Of a stretch of DNA of 55,728 nt, positions 30,807-43,129 are shown piece by piece; the stretch's first letter is position 1; every line of letters begins with the position of its first letter. A program made the position numbers and the translations under genes. The notes beneath the pieces were generated by a model that saw nothing but the letters and a program-made list of their open reading frames with translations, did not search any database and was not told where the DNA came from. Origin of the DNA: Astrocystis sublimbata (taxonomy: Eukaryota > Ascomycota > Sordariomycetes > Xylariales > Xylariaceae); the NCBI GenBank assembly GCA_022453515.1, contig JAJNNY010000116.1, positions 1 to 55,728 of the forward strand. Direction: 5' to 3'.

Positions 30807-33800
30807 GATCGATGTACAGGTCGTGCGCAACAAAGTTGCGCTCTCACTATGGCGGTGGTGGCACGGATCAGAAGAAAAGCAAGACAGCAAACGAATGAAG
30901 CGTGGCGGAGCCAACAAGAAGTTATACTACAGACATCAGAGACAGAATTGAGAAGTTTTCATGATGCAGGTCTTCAATATGCACGTCTTACTCTGCAGTA
31001 GTCGAGAATCTCAAGCAGAGGATCAAACCGGGGATTTACCAGGGCATGCGAGAAAGTTGATGGTATGTACATTTGCAACGCTACTATCTACTAACCTAGT
31101 GTAGGATATGTTAGTCTGATCTTACACGCAATTCTGATTACGTAAATGTTAAGAATGTCATGTTATGGTGCAAGGGTCCTGGTAGAGAATCATTACTCAA
31201 CCAAGTAGAATATGGGGCATTCGCACGCTGATAATCTCGACCCTAGAAAGGTCTAGACACAGGGACGAGGGTTCGGCGAGTTGCGGGTCCAGTCCCTACC
31301 ATTATCGTATGTTGATGGATTGCTTGATGTTGTGGGCACATATGTCTTCGTCATTAAATGGAGCCGTATGTGCAATTGGCAGGCTATTCCTGTTCTCATA
31401 TACTACATGATCACCGGCGTTGCATGCAACTCCATTCGAGTCGCACGGCCGGCTGCTTATACCCCTGGATTTCCTCCTATCAATCACTTTATGTTTTCGC
31501 TTACCAACCCACTACTAGTACAACCTAGGAATGATAGTAGAAAAGCTGTTAAGACCCCTCCTCGATGTCTCTTAACACATAGTTTTTGGGGCTTCGAGGA
31601 GTGTTTCTTGGAGCCTTCCAGTGTTACTTGAGCCATAGGATAATAACAAGATTTGCAATTCAAAAGAAAACCGTAGCAAGAGTTACGTTGAATTATTTTG
31701 AGTTTAGGAACGCGAGAAGAATTGAACCCTTTGCCATCGTGATATTCTACATCGAGAGAGATCATTGTGGTATAAACATGGTTTTTGAAATTTACGGACT
31801 AGTAATTGGCATGCCATCTCGATGACTAGAAGTCTCTGAATCCCCGTTGTCTTGCTCTAGGTGGATTATTTCCCCTCATTATGATATTCTCTAGCTCCGG
31901 CATGGTGAAGTTGCGTGCGTGTATCAATAGGGAGATCGTGGCTAGCAATCATTCCTTTGGGGTCCCGCATTGTTTCATCTCAAGGTTCTATATGTAGTGT
32001 AACTCTACATAATTACTTCAGAGGGTCTTGAATGTGTAGCGGGATGACCCGCTCGGGGTATTCTGTTCTCCTCGGGGCTGAATTTTCATGATTTGAAATC
32101 CTTCGCACTTCTAGAGTCTTGATATCGGCATTGTATTAACCAGCCTGAAGATGATACGACCATCTCCTACTTCTCAAACGGTCTTTGATGGAAACAAGAT
32201 GGAATCATGCCAATATCTCACAAGGCTCCTATCATCTTGGAATGCCGGGCGGCTAGCAAGTGACTGGAACATTGATGATTGTGTCTCCAAGATACCACAT
32301 GTCAGCAGTCACACCGCCAATCTTCCAGGTCGGCCGACTGCCGATCGCTTTTCCAGTGGGATGCATCTTGACGTTGCCTGCCACCATACACAACAATAGC
32401 TCGTTTGCTGAAGCCAAAGTGGGAGATCTCGATAAGCTAGCAACCCCGACGACGCCCTAACAAGTCAGCATGTGTGTTATCACTAACTCATACGAAATAT
32501 GCTGATTCTTCCCTCCGGCTCGACATCTGAGTAACGGAATCTCTTGGGCTGCAACATATCAAGCACACGACAAATTTGATAAGCTATGTCTGTAACTTGA
32601 TTCTGGGGGAAATGTGTGCTGTCTCTTCCGCCGGGGAATCTTCAACACGCCACATTCGTTACAATGAAGGGGGAGTCGAGGGATCGGCGTCAGAGCAGAT
32701 GTTCACCAGCTCGCCAGAGTAGTCCATTTGTGGTCTTGTGACGGACTGCCTCTGTCAATATCCCCTCCCGTGATTACAGCTTCATCAACATTAAGCGTTT
32801 CGGTATCATGCGAGATGTTGATTGCATGCCATCAGGAGGTGCGTCGCGCAGATCTGTATACGCCACAGCTCCCAATTGCTACTCACGAGGTAGTGGCATA
32901 GCCAAACTGCAATAATAAATGTGCCGGCCGGATCAACGTCGACGACTTCCCTCCCACGCAGGGGTGCATATCTCGAGGAGGTCCTTTTGACACATGCATG
33001 CAATACTACCTAAGCAAATCCTACCTGAGCAAATACTACCTAAGCTACGTAGAGATGAAAGATGAGAACGTTTGAATGTTAATGGGTATGTTGCTCCAAT
33101 GCGGGCCGTGCCAGTTTAAATGGAGGTGGCGGGTACACTCCACACCCCTTAAATGCTTGCATCTCGATCCCCCACGTAGCCCTAGGCTACACTTTTGCTT
33201 TTTTCAACTCATCCTTAACACTACACATATCACTATTGTCCGCCGAGTCCGCATACCTTTGACAGTCCCCATGTTCGGCACCGAGTTAAGGTGCACCTGG
33301 TTATATTGCCCAGAACAAGTGAGAGCGGCGGTGACTTGGTTGGGGTCCGCACTTGATTTCGCCTAATCTTACCAAGCCCCCCAAAATCCTCAACGACTGA
33401 AGGGTTTATGGAAGCATGGCCATTATTAGGCACCTAGTCGTGTATGTTATACGAGCAGAAGACGATGGATCCCATCCATGACCTAAAGTCAGTACCAATA
33501 CAATGTAAGGACGTAAAATTAAAGGAAGCTAGCGGACGAAGTGCTAGATAGATTCCACAGCTCCGTCTCTACATAGAATCCTTCAAAAACATTCTTAATG
33601 GTCGTACCACTCCTCGGTCATAGTTGGAACACAGCCTCTCTGATGCGCGGCCTGATGCGCTCTACTTTCCGCCGAGGCTTGACAGTCTTCGCAGTCACAC
33701 CAAAGGTAAAGCGGCTCAAGGCAGCAAGGATAGCCGGGGAGGACTACCTGCCTCTCATCGCTACCGCTAAACGCGTCTGCATTGCAACAGGTGCATGTTG

Positions 33801-34667
33801 GTGCCCAGGTGCCCTCGCGCTAAGCGGCATCTCGTAAAGGTTTGAGTATTGGACATTGTCTAGTCTTTGCCAGCTAGACTCGTGATAAAATATCATGATA
33901 AAGCTGGTGCTGCCTGTGTTGATTTTGTTGCTGCTAGTTCAAGCTTACTCCCTTCCTATCCAGTCGAGTGACATTGAAATAATGACACTTCAATGTAGTA
34001 TATCGTGCTGTTTCGTTTGTATTGAGAAACGAATATAGAAATCTAACATGAGTTCAAAAGGCGGCAGGGGTGTTTAATACTTGCGATAGAAACTGGAAAT
34101 GAAAGCAAAGATCTGGAACTATCTATTAGTGCGCCTCGCATTTTTCGGGAGCAGCCGTTGGAGGTGAGCAAAACCACACCCGCGGACCATTTAGTGCGCC
34201 ACGTGAATGATGTTCCTAGATAGCCATCCGTTGTTGAAAACCTAGCATGATGCTTCAGAATTGGGACACACTATAGATTTTTACTTTCCTTCTAATTTTT
34301 TGTTGCTTACGAACCACGTGGCGCTTTTTTTGTATGTGGCAGACACGAGATGGATGAGGCGCAATCTTCTGAAGAATAACGAGCTTGCTCACTTGTTTGT
34401 GATCACTTACTTTCGTTAGACTGGGTGACCGTGATGGGTGCTTTACTTACCAGGCTGAGGTCGCTCGTCTCCTCACGTTAGTACAACCTACCTACCTCCT
34501 GTTTGTCAAACCTACATCCCTTGCGTTGGTCTTAGACTACCTACCCCGCAACATCCCTTACCAACGGCGCAAGACTTTTCGAACAATGCCCGATTTAAAA
34601 CTCTGTCTCTGTTTTAATATTCTTGAATCAATCGGCCGTCCAGCAATATTGATCGTCACGGACACAG
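30807..34667. other. Gene-poor region of 3.9 kb
   Basis: No ORF here has recognisable motifs or a consistent exon chain. Short frames occur at about 31281-31631, 32151-32460, 33233-33433 and 33598-33837. One minus-strand frame near 32400-32268 (about 40 codons, starting MVAGNVKMHP) has a protein-like composition but no partners. Composition is AT-rich with scattered CpG-poor stretches, and it may hold old gene or transposon remains. The last about 150 bp before 34668 should be the amidase promoter. Confidence 0.5.
33004..33048. repeat. 15-bp tandem repeat x 3
   Basis: Three consecutive units, TACTACCTAAGCAAA, TCCTACCTGAGCAAA and TACTACCTAAGCTAC, with two to three differences between them. 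Non-coding. Confidence 0.75.
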
Positions 34668-37086
34668 ATGGCTGCCGATGCTCGCTCCCAGGCCAAGCCT
34701 GCGGTTGAGATGGACGAGGAAGTTAAGTTGAGGGTTGGTGATATTGATTATGTGCTGATTGAACATGATACCTCTATTCCAGTGAACATGGACACTCTTG
34801 CTCCTCACTTATTTCTCGTCTACACTGTCTAGCCCGGTCAGACGATCTCGCAGTCTACCCTTCGCACATTCCGTGGTGAAGTTCTTGATCGAGATGATGT
34901 CATCCACCCCTTGTTCTACAGCAACATTGTCTTCTACGGAAGCAACGAACAGGAGGTTCACTTTGAGCCTTCGGCCGAGGTCGAATTGGCTTCCTGGAAT
35001 GTGAGCAATTGGTCCTTCGCAACTCCAATGGACAGCTTAGAGTTTGTTCCCGGGCCTTATGTGTTCGCCAAAGGGAAATTCTGGCAGCCCTGGAGAGTGT
35101 ATCATGACATACAAGGGACGTTCATGTGTACATTCAAGCCTTCATCGCGAAATGCTGGGAGATAAGTGTCCTTCTGCTCCATATCTATCACAACAGCTAA
35201 CTCCTCCGCACCCTTGAAAGACTCGATGTTCCCGAAGCTGGCCTTGATGGCCGAGTCATCGTCCCCTCCCGCTGCTACTTCACGCCGAGCCCCAGCCGCC
35301 CGCTAGACGGCGTGAGAATTGGGGTCAAGGACAACATTGAAATCGAAGGCCACAAGACGACCCTGAATAACCGCTCTTGGCGACAGCTCTATCCACCAGC
35401 GGCTCGGCATGCCGATTGTGTCCAGCGACTGATCGATGCTGGGGCCATCATCGTTGGTAAACTCAAGCTGCAAGCCATGATAATGCGCGAGGAGCCAGTC
35501 GAGGCCGTTGAGTTCACGTCTCCATTTAATCCTCGAGGCGACGGGTATCAGGTGCTATCTGGGAGCAGCAACGGCAGCGCTGCGGCGATTGGGTCTTATG
35601 ATTGGCTTGATTTCACACTTGGGTCTGATAGTAAGCACGCCGCACATTCTCGCGATGGTGTGATGTATCTGATGCTGATTGTTGCTCCAGCTAATGGGAG
35701 TGTACGCAAACCGGCTCATTACAATGGATGTTTCTCTGTGCGGCCCTCAATGGACATCATGAACACCGATGGAGTCCTCGGTCAATTCCCGTCAGTTCAC
35801 ACCCCCTTTATTCGGTGGGCTTTGTCTCACGAGCCCTGTGAAGAGGTTTTTCCAATCCAGCATGTCCATCACACAAGATGGCGATACTAATTCGAGGTAA
35901 TGCTTAGACTGTTTGACATGCCTGGCTTCTATACCCGAGATGTTTCCAAGATCCCCGATGTTATGTCCGTATGGTACGGCGACTCACCTATGCTTCGCAA
36001 ACCTTTTCAGGTTAGTACTTCGTCTCGCTTATCATGTTTGCATCATTTAACTGACGACTAATTAGAATTACCAAATTCTTTACCCGCGTGACTATCTGCC
36101 CACGGTCAATGCGTCCCAGACTGCCATTTTCGACGCCTTCGTCACCGGCCTCGAGACTGCTTTGCAAGTCAAGCGAACCGAGATATCTCTAGCCCAATGC
36201 TGGAAAGACGACTTGCCTGACGGATCAGGTCACCCTGACATAGATAAATATCTATTGACGGTAGGCCAATTTTGGCATGTTGGATGACCCGGCACTGATT
36301 CTACGATACAGGCTGGCGCCCATCCATTCTTCCGCGATGCGTACGAAGCGCTTGAGCCGTTCAGACAAGACTACCAGGCCAAATATGGGAAACCCCCTTT
36401 CATTCACCGAGGCCTACTGTGGCAGTGGTAAGGGGTCTTATTGATGAAAACCTCATTTCGGGATCGAGATTGTCTACTTATACAGTGTCCAGGGAAGTTG
36501 CCAAGACCATAACCCAAGAGGACCGCGACGAATGCTGGCGCCGCGTGCAAGTCTATCGCCAATGGCTTCTGGACAACATCTTCAAGGCAGAGTCCGAGGA
36601 CACGCTCTCCATCATGGTCTTCCCAATCGAAGAGGCCAAGCCTAACTATCGCGATGCACCTGAACCGTACGTCTTTCTTTCATGCACTTCAAGTATTGGA
36701 GTTTTTTTGACAGTCGAGGAAGGCCATTCGGACTCCTCCCTGGATTCTCCTCTCTCCACGTCTCCCCAATGATGCGGTCGCCAGAGATTACCGCTATCGG
36801 TATGTTTCCCTTCCCAATTGCTTACTGCCGAGCGACACTCTTTAAACAGTCTAACTAGTCGGCGAAATGACGTTTGAATCGATTGTGACGAAGAGAACCG
36901 AGCCGTACCCTGTTGCAGCCTCAGTCACCGGACCGCCAGGTAATGCGCCCTGATACTCCAGACATGCCTTTGCGAGCTAACGGGTGAGCCGTAGGAACCG
37001 ACTTCATCATCGCGGACCTGGTTGAGAAAGGGATGAAAGCAGCTGGCATCGCCACGAAGGTCAAAACGGGCGCTAGTGTCTATTAA
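34668..37086 (+). CDS. Amidase-signature enzyme with Arp1-type N-terminal domain (11 exons, one AT donor)
   Basis: Exons: 34668-34781, 34833-35161, 35221-35630, 35691-35790, 35908-36010, 36066-36260, 36312-36427, 36493-36666, 36714-36799, 36859-36939 and 36995-37086, giving 599 aa with every phase matching. Residues 1-147 match the domain that precedes amidases in scytalone-dehydratase-like Arp1 proteins. The rest is the amidase signature fold: Lys184 (GVKDN), cis-Ser264 (SGSSNGSAAA) and nucleophile Ser288 (TNGSVRKPA), a complete Ser-cisSer-Lys triad. A cytosolic amide hydrolase; substrate unknown. The intron at 35162-35220 starts ATAAGT instead of GTAAGT; without its removal, translation ends at TAA 35163-35165. 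The donor of intron 1 (GTGAAC) is weak but removes an in-frame TAG in phase. Confidence 0.75.
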
Positions 37087-37593
37087 CAATCCGGCCGCGT
37101 TGGGGAAGGTAAAAGTGGCGTAGTTTAGGCTAAGGCAATTACGCCGCAATTTAAGTTGAAGCATGGAAGCCGCCGTCAATCTGGAAATTATTGAATCACT
37201 GCTCTATCAACCCAGATCGGCAGAGCAAACCTAATGAACAAGATCGCGCTATTTGCACTAAACCTGATTAATTCCTGTTACTATCCCTTGAACTGCGGCA
37301 ACACCCGCGAGCTGACGTGATTTCTCCACTCCAACTTCACTAATAGTAGTAACAAGAGAGGGTGTGTTATTATGCCCCTAAGAATTGCTTTCATCTATTG
37401 CTAAATGTTAATTCTAATACATAATTAAAAAGTAAAGCAGCTCTTTATGTTTTTGCCTAATTTTTAATCATCCTATCCGAATACCAACCGTGATGCACGC
37501 TCTTGTAAAGCCTACCCAGGCTGATCACAAAGGCCCTTTAGCATGGATGAACCTTGGAGGTGTGGGAAGCTACTGATGGGCAATATGCAAGAT
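37087..37593. other. Convergent intergenic region
   Basis: About 500 bp between the amidase stop and the fucosidase stop on the other strand. AT-rich, no gene. It should contain both transcript ends. Confidence 0.5.
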
Positions 37594-40163
37594 CTACCTG
37601 TACGAGATCTTGAACACCCAACAGAAGTGATCTTGCTCGAGCAGCCCATCGTCAACCGCAATATGCAGCACCTTCTGACCCCCTTCACAGCTCGAGTTCC
37701 AAGCCAAGTTCAGAGCCCCCTCTACAGCCACCATGCTAATCTTATCACCCTCGAGTATCGGCAACGGCGCCGGTAGCCTGACGACGCCGTTGTCTACAAC
37801 AGGTCTCTCCAGGAACAAGACATAGAACGCACCATCCGTCTGCGTAAAGCGAACGTCGAGACCCTCCCCAATCACCTCGCTCTGCACGAACCAGTACGTC
37901 GTATTGAAGATGGCCTCGCCATGCGACCGAATCCACCGTCCCGCCGCGAGCAGACTGTCGACCTCCGCCTCGACGATCGTCCCATCCGCCCGCGGCCCGA
38001 TGTCCAGCAGCAGATTCCCGTTCTTCGCCACGACGTCGACGAGCGTGTGCACGACCGAGCTAGCGTTCATATACTCCCCTGCCGGCGTCGCGCCATTATA
38101 CCCATAGCTGAACGGATCCATGCCCATGTTGCTCTCCCACTTGCGGGCCTGCGCCGACGAAAAGGTCGCGTATTCGGGCGTGTCGAAGTCGGCGGCCTGC
38201 GCGAGGCCACAGCGCGAGTTGACAGCGACCTGTCTGCCCTGCGCGCGCGTCGCGTTCCACCATTCGGCGGCGAAGACGGCCGTCGCGTTGGCCGCGCCGA
38301 TGTCGCACCACATGATGTCGGCCGCGTAGTCGTTTGCCAGGGTCCGCATCTGCGGCAGCATGAGGTCGGCGACGAAATCGTCCACGGGGATGTAGCCTGT
38401 GTACGGCTCGGTCGCGCCCGTGTAGGGGTTGCGCGCCAGCTCGCCGGAAAAGGCGTCTGTGCCTGACACGGAGGACTCGACCGGCGCGCGATCGAATGCG
38501 TAAGGCGCGAAGTCGGGGTGATACCATTCGGCGAGGGAGAGGTAGGCTCCTCGGCGCAGGTGCGGCTGGTGCGTCCGCGCCGCGTCAAACAGCTCGCGGA
38601 AGAGGTCCCGCTTGGGTCCGTAGTGTAGTGATGACCGATTGCTTGTGTGTCCGGTGTCGAAGAGCGCGAACCCGTCGTGATGCTTCCCGGTGATGACGAA
38701 GTACTGCGCCCCTGCGTCCGCGAATAGATCAACCCATGCTTTTGGGTCATACCGCGACGCCGTGAACTGCGTGAATGTGTCGTCATAGGCCCAGTCTCGT
38801 CCGTAGGTGCGCAGTCTGTAGTCGTAGAAGTCGGCCGGGTCTGCCTCCGGGTGATGGTTGGAATACCACCTTTGCGTCATTGTCTCGTCAGCAATCTGAT
38901 CCGCCCGAAAAGGTGCATCACACAAGACTGTTAGCTTTGGACTTACCAAAACCATTCCGCAAATCTCTCATGTGGTGTTGAGTTGCCCCAGCCCGTCACC
39001 GCGTACACGCCCCAGTGGATCAAGATGCCATACTTGGAAGCATCAAACCAGTCAGGAGCTTCATGTCGCGCCAGATTGTCTAGCTCAGCCGTCCACCCTG
39101 TCAAGCCAATTTCGACATCAGAGAACTGAGTCACTTGCTGACTGAAATCGTGCTCCACGACGAGTTCAACTTCCGCTGGCCCCTTTGACACCCCTTTCAC
39201 CCCTACCTTAGCGACCTTCTGGTCCCCCGGACACAGCCGCTTGACCTTGCCTTCTCTCGTAGTCGTGAACCCTTCTCCGGTAATCCTAATTGCCATCCCC
39301 GATCCCGCAACGCATCTCTGCCCAGCATTATTAACCGTGACCTCCACCACCTGCTCCCCCGCGTCGAACCACTTCTGCGTAGGCCTCACAGCCTGGATCT
39401 GCACATCGCACCCCCCATCCGAGCCCCAAAGCGAGACAGCAAAGACATGCAAGCGCACGTCATCCGCCCCCGCCGCATCCGGCAGGATGACCGCGACCAA
39501 GCTCTTCTCCGGGTCGAGCGGCGCCGTATGCTCAAAGACGTGGGTCGAGTTCCAATTGACGCCCGTTTTCGTGAAGCGGAACGGGAAGATGAGCTCGCCC
39601 CTGTTGATAGCGAGGAAGCTGAACCAGCTCAGCGCGCGCAGCTCGTAGCTCGAGGTCGAGCCATCGCTGTATGCGAAAGTGACGTTGCCCGTCGCCGTGG
39701 CGGCCTCGACGTCGCCTGACACAAGGAAGGAGGCAGAGAAGAACTGGCGGGCTGCGTGTTGGGGGATGGCGATCGTCTGTCCCTCGCATATCACATTGTC
39801 GGGCTCTTCTGGGCCTGTGTAGCCTGGGAAGTCGTATGCGATGCCTGACTTGCTGGAGGTGTAGTACGGTGTGTCGGCTGAGCGCGGTGGGGGGAACGCT
39901 TGGCCTAGTCTGTCGAAGGAGGCTTCGTCGGGGCTTTTGCCGAAAGCTTTGTTGTTGAAGTGTGCAGATATGTCGAGGGGGGTTGACTAGGTACGTGGCT
40001 TTCGTCAGCTCGGTGTTGCTCTGGGCTCATCATGAATGTGGTACGATGTAGCGAAATCAGAACAATATCAAGCAAGGGCAGATTTGGCAGTTGGGGATCT
40101 ACACACCGTCGCACAAGCAGTGAAAGCAAAGGACAAGAGGTTCAAGGCGTTGCACAACTTCAT
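37594..40163 (-). CDS. Secreted alpha-L-fucosidase, GH29
   Basis: Three exons: 40163-40107, 39986-38947 and 38869-37594. Introns are 120 and 77 bp, phases 0 and 2, giving 790 aa. Exon 1 is almost exactly a signal peptide (MKLCNALNLLSFAFTACAT). An accessory beta-sandwich region occupies about 20-330. The catalytic barrel starts at HWGVYAVTGWG, continues across intron 2 (FAEWFW-WYSN), has KHHDGF at about 428-433, and the likely nucleophile Asp near 555 in DIMWCDIG. Several N-glycosylation sequons fit secretion. The enzyme releases terminal L-fucose from glycans or plant xyloglucan. GC content of the catalytic exon is clearly above that of its surroundings. The exon 1 donor (GTGTGT) is less common but gives correct phase. 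Confidence 0.9.
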
Positions 40164-41308
40164 TTTCGGATTCCGGGCTTCGTCAGTACGATGCGGATTT
40201 TAAGCAGCAATAAAACCTCTGTAGATCAATTTGCAGATCTCAGCACCTTTTATATTCCGCCCCGGCGGCACGACGTAATGATGAGGCATTCAATTCACAC
40301 TACATCTTAGCCCGCGATGAATCTCGATTATCATCATTAACGGCTCTTCCCGAGAGATCTAGCGAAAATCTAGCTGCTACTAGTGGGAGATAGACTTTTT
40401 GGCATGACTCGCAACTCAAACGTCAACATCCTTTCATAATCGTGACACCATCTTGAGAGATGAAAACATAGAACATTGACCATTCAGAGAGTTGTCGTCT
40501 ATAGCTACTTGTATATTGAACCGTGACAAACGGCTCGGCACGGAAGTCCCGCAGCCTACAGGATACATCGTCTTCTAGCTCTAGATAGGAAAGATGACTT
40601 TCTCTCCTTGTGCAATAATAAGACTCATTTATTGGACATTCGTAGTAAGAACTGTGACCAGGTTCAAGTAAAACCTGTCGCCGAACAACCATTGTCAAAC
40701 AAATATATCACATGATATCTCGACACCTTGTTCTTCGGTCATTATATAGGGGATGGCAGTAACACCAGTTGATATATCTTGCCAGGTGGAAAGGGGAATA
40801 TTTGAGTTGAAGTAGCTGTGGTTGATATTAGTCGTCGAGATTTATTATAGCGGAGATTTGCTCTAGATCGCTATACAAATGGATTAGTAAGGACGTGTTC
40901 CTGCATATATGTTGACGATGTTGGACCATGGCTAACATGCTTGAATATTATGTAATGTCGAGGTTAAAGTTTAAAACCTTCGCACATATGTATATCACAA
41001 CTTTAATCACTCCTCAGGCCCAAATAAATTCCAGCTTTTCTTATCTACCTTGCTGGACTGTAGTATGTGTCCTGTGAAGAGTAAAAATTCTTTTCCCAAA
41101 AATTGAGCCATACCTTCCACCAAGGCCACTTCCGTCCCTACTCTTTTCCACACTCACCCAAGCACTTTGTCCAACCCCTCATACAAATCCACACCACGTT
41201 ATCAACCCACTTTTGCGTCGCAAATACATCACACAATCAACTACCGTCTAGCCGAAAGTGAGAGATTGCCTTGGAAGACCCCCAGCAGTACTGAATCTCT
41301 GAGTGCAA
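40164..41308. other. Divergent intergenic region, possible small ORF
   Basis: About 1.15 kb between the starts of the fucosidase (minus) and the RING gene (plus). A 91-codon minus-strand ORF at 40698-40423 (MTMVVRRQVLLEPG start, Tyr/Ser/Glu-rich) has no recognised motif and may be chance. 41100-41300 is CT-rich, fitting a leader for the RING gene. Confidence 0.45.
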
Positions 41309-42283
41309 ATGAGTAATCCCGCATCTCCCGAGCTCATCACGGACCAGCCCCTCATTCCTCGGCATCCCCAAGTCCCTGCCCTTGGAATCTTTGGAGAGCC
41401 ACTACGCCTCTACAACAAACCCTTTCAAATGGTCCGATTCCTTGAGACAGTGGTCAGCTCCAACAACTTCCATCAGGTTCTTACACATTTCAGCGACGAG
41501 GGTGTCCTTAAAGATGTAAATGTGCGTTTCTCCATCGAATGCCCAATCTGCATGTTGAAAGATCTGGCGATCACCAACAGGGGGTTCGATTCATGCTGCC
41601 ATGATAGCCACGAGAACTTTACCATCCTACGAGAATGTGGACACGCTTTCGGTACCCAGTGCCTACAAACATGGTTTGACATTCAAGCGAGTAAAATTAC
41701 AAAAAACGGACAAACGACTTGCCCGACTTGCCGCACCGCCTGTTCATCCTCCCTCCCTCTCGATGGTGGAGCGAAAATCATCATCTCATCGCAACCCCAT
41801 AAATACGCCGAGAAGATAAAACACATCCGCGCGAACATTACGAAAGCCCGCCCTCGTTTAGATATCGCGCAAGCAGCTGTCTATAGGCAGATGAGGGATG
41901 AAGGACGCGAAAGCCCCCTTCTTTCAGATCCCGTAGCTGACTTCAGGGAGATGGCGGCTGAATTAAGTGAAATCGCCTCACGCTGGGACTTAGAACACCT
42001 GCCCGCAACGGGATCTACCCCTTCCATGATTCGACCCGTCCCTAGTTGGGCACACACAATAACGGTTTCCGAAGCTAATACGGTGCCTCCTCCTACATTC
42101 GGGCCCCCGGTCCCACCGCGCCATGGCCAATATCCATATACAGATAATATGATGTCATTGGAGACATTTTTACAAAACCCTCCATTGCATCATCTTTATA
42201 CTAGAGATCTGTTGGAGATGGCTCGGGCGGAACATCTGCAGGCGCACCATCAAGAGGGTCCGCCTCCACGCGCACGGCTGTGA
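41309..42283 (+). CDS. RING-type zinc finger protein
   Basis: Intronless, 324 aa from the first in-frame ATG (MSNPASPEL). The RING ligands are visible: CPIC (Cys78, Cys81), then after a longer than usual loop ECGHAFGTQC (Cys110, His112, Cys118) and CPTCR (Cys138, Cys141). There is also a local CC pair at 96-97 inside the loop. Downstream lies a charged helical segment (about 160-235), then a Pro-rich C-terminus. Such fungal RING proteins are usually E3 ubiquitin ligases; the substrate is unknown. No membrane helix or targeting signal seen. A single-exon gene with a CT-rich leader. Confidence 0.85.
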   Translation: MSNPASPELITDQPLIPRHPQVPALGIFGEPLRLYNKPFQMVRFLETVVSSNNFHQVLTHFSDEGVLKDVNVRFSIECPICMLKDLAITNRGFDSCCHDSHENFTILRECGHAFGTQCLQTWFDIQASKITKNGQTTCPTCRTACSSSLPLDGGAKIIISSQPHKYAEKIKHIRANITKARPRLDIAQAAVYRQMRDEGRESPLLSDPVADFREMAAELSEIASRWDLEHLPATGSTPSMIRPVPSWAHTITVSEANTVPPPTFGPPVPPRHGQYPYTDNMMSLETFLQNPPLHHLYTRDLLEMARAEHLQAHHQEGPPPRARL

Positions 42284-43129
42284 AGGCATCTAAGGGCACA
42301 TCTTTAGCTGCAGAGCTTTAGCTACCACAATATGAGGCACTTCGGTCAAGGATTTTTCCCTGGATGGGGATGCAGCGTCTAAGTATTCTACGCTGGGGTA
42401 TACAATACGCATTTGTCGCTTGGACTTGGCGGGGGGAAGCGAGATACAAGGAGCTGCAACAGATGTCGACTCAGAGTTATGGCTTTTACTGCCGGAGGCA
42501 TGGTACTAGTGTCTTTCACTAGCCTTTGAAGAGTATCGGGGATATGTCGATGATTGATAGAGAAGATGCTAATAGCTATAGAAGATAGTAATCGGAAATG
42601 TCCAATGTATAATAACAAGAATTGCCTCTAATACTACGAAAGGGGTTGAAAGCACCTATATAGCGTGAAGTTTAAAGACAGTGCATATGATATATCTCGT
42701 CTACATCGTAGGTAGATCTATATCGGGTTATCATATAAGCCACGGTATTAATAAAACGTAAAGCTTTTAGTGATACCTCTTTTCAGCAATTTTTGTTGTC
42801 AATGAGCACCACATTGCACCGGGTCGCACACGCTCCATATGCAGGTTGCAAGTCCCAACACATAACAACACCCAACAAGGCCATTGAAGGCATGCTATGC
42901 AGCTAACAATAACGTCGAGCTGCATCTTGCATGGGTATTTGAAACCAAGCAGCATGCTATCGAGACTTCTACTCTCGCGATCTCCAACAAGATTCGTGAT
43001 CCGGCGTGTTTCGTTCCTTTATTCTCTACCTCGGGCATCGCCAACGTGATCAACGCCAACTAGCACGATCCAGGTTACACGATTGTTTACACACGAGGTT
43101 GGAGTCTATTCTACTCTCAAATTCTACAG
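42284..43129. other. Intergenic region between RING and FAD-oxidase genes
   Basis: About 850 bp without a supported gene. The FAD oxidase that follows lacks a signal peptide, which most relatives have, so a short upstream exon could lie here. A TTCTACAG acceptor-like site directly precedes its ATG. I could not find a convincing signal-peptide exon with a matching donor. Confidence 0.4.

Noticed and set aside
37921..38786. Long overlapping frames on both strands inside the fucosidase exon
   Set aside because: Shadows of a GC-rich GH29 exon; the minus-strand frame has all the catalytic motifs.
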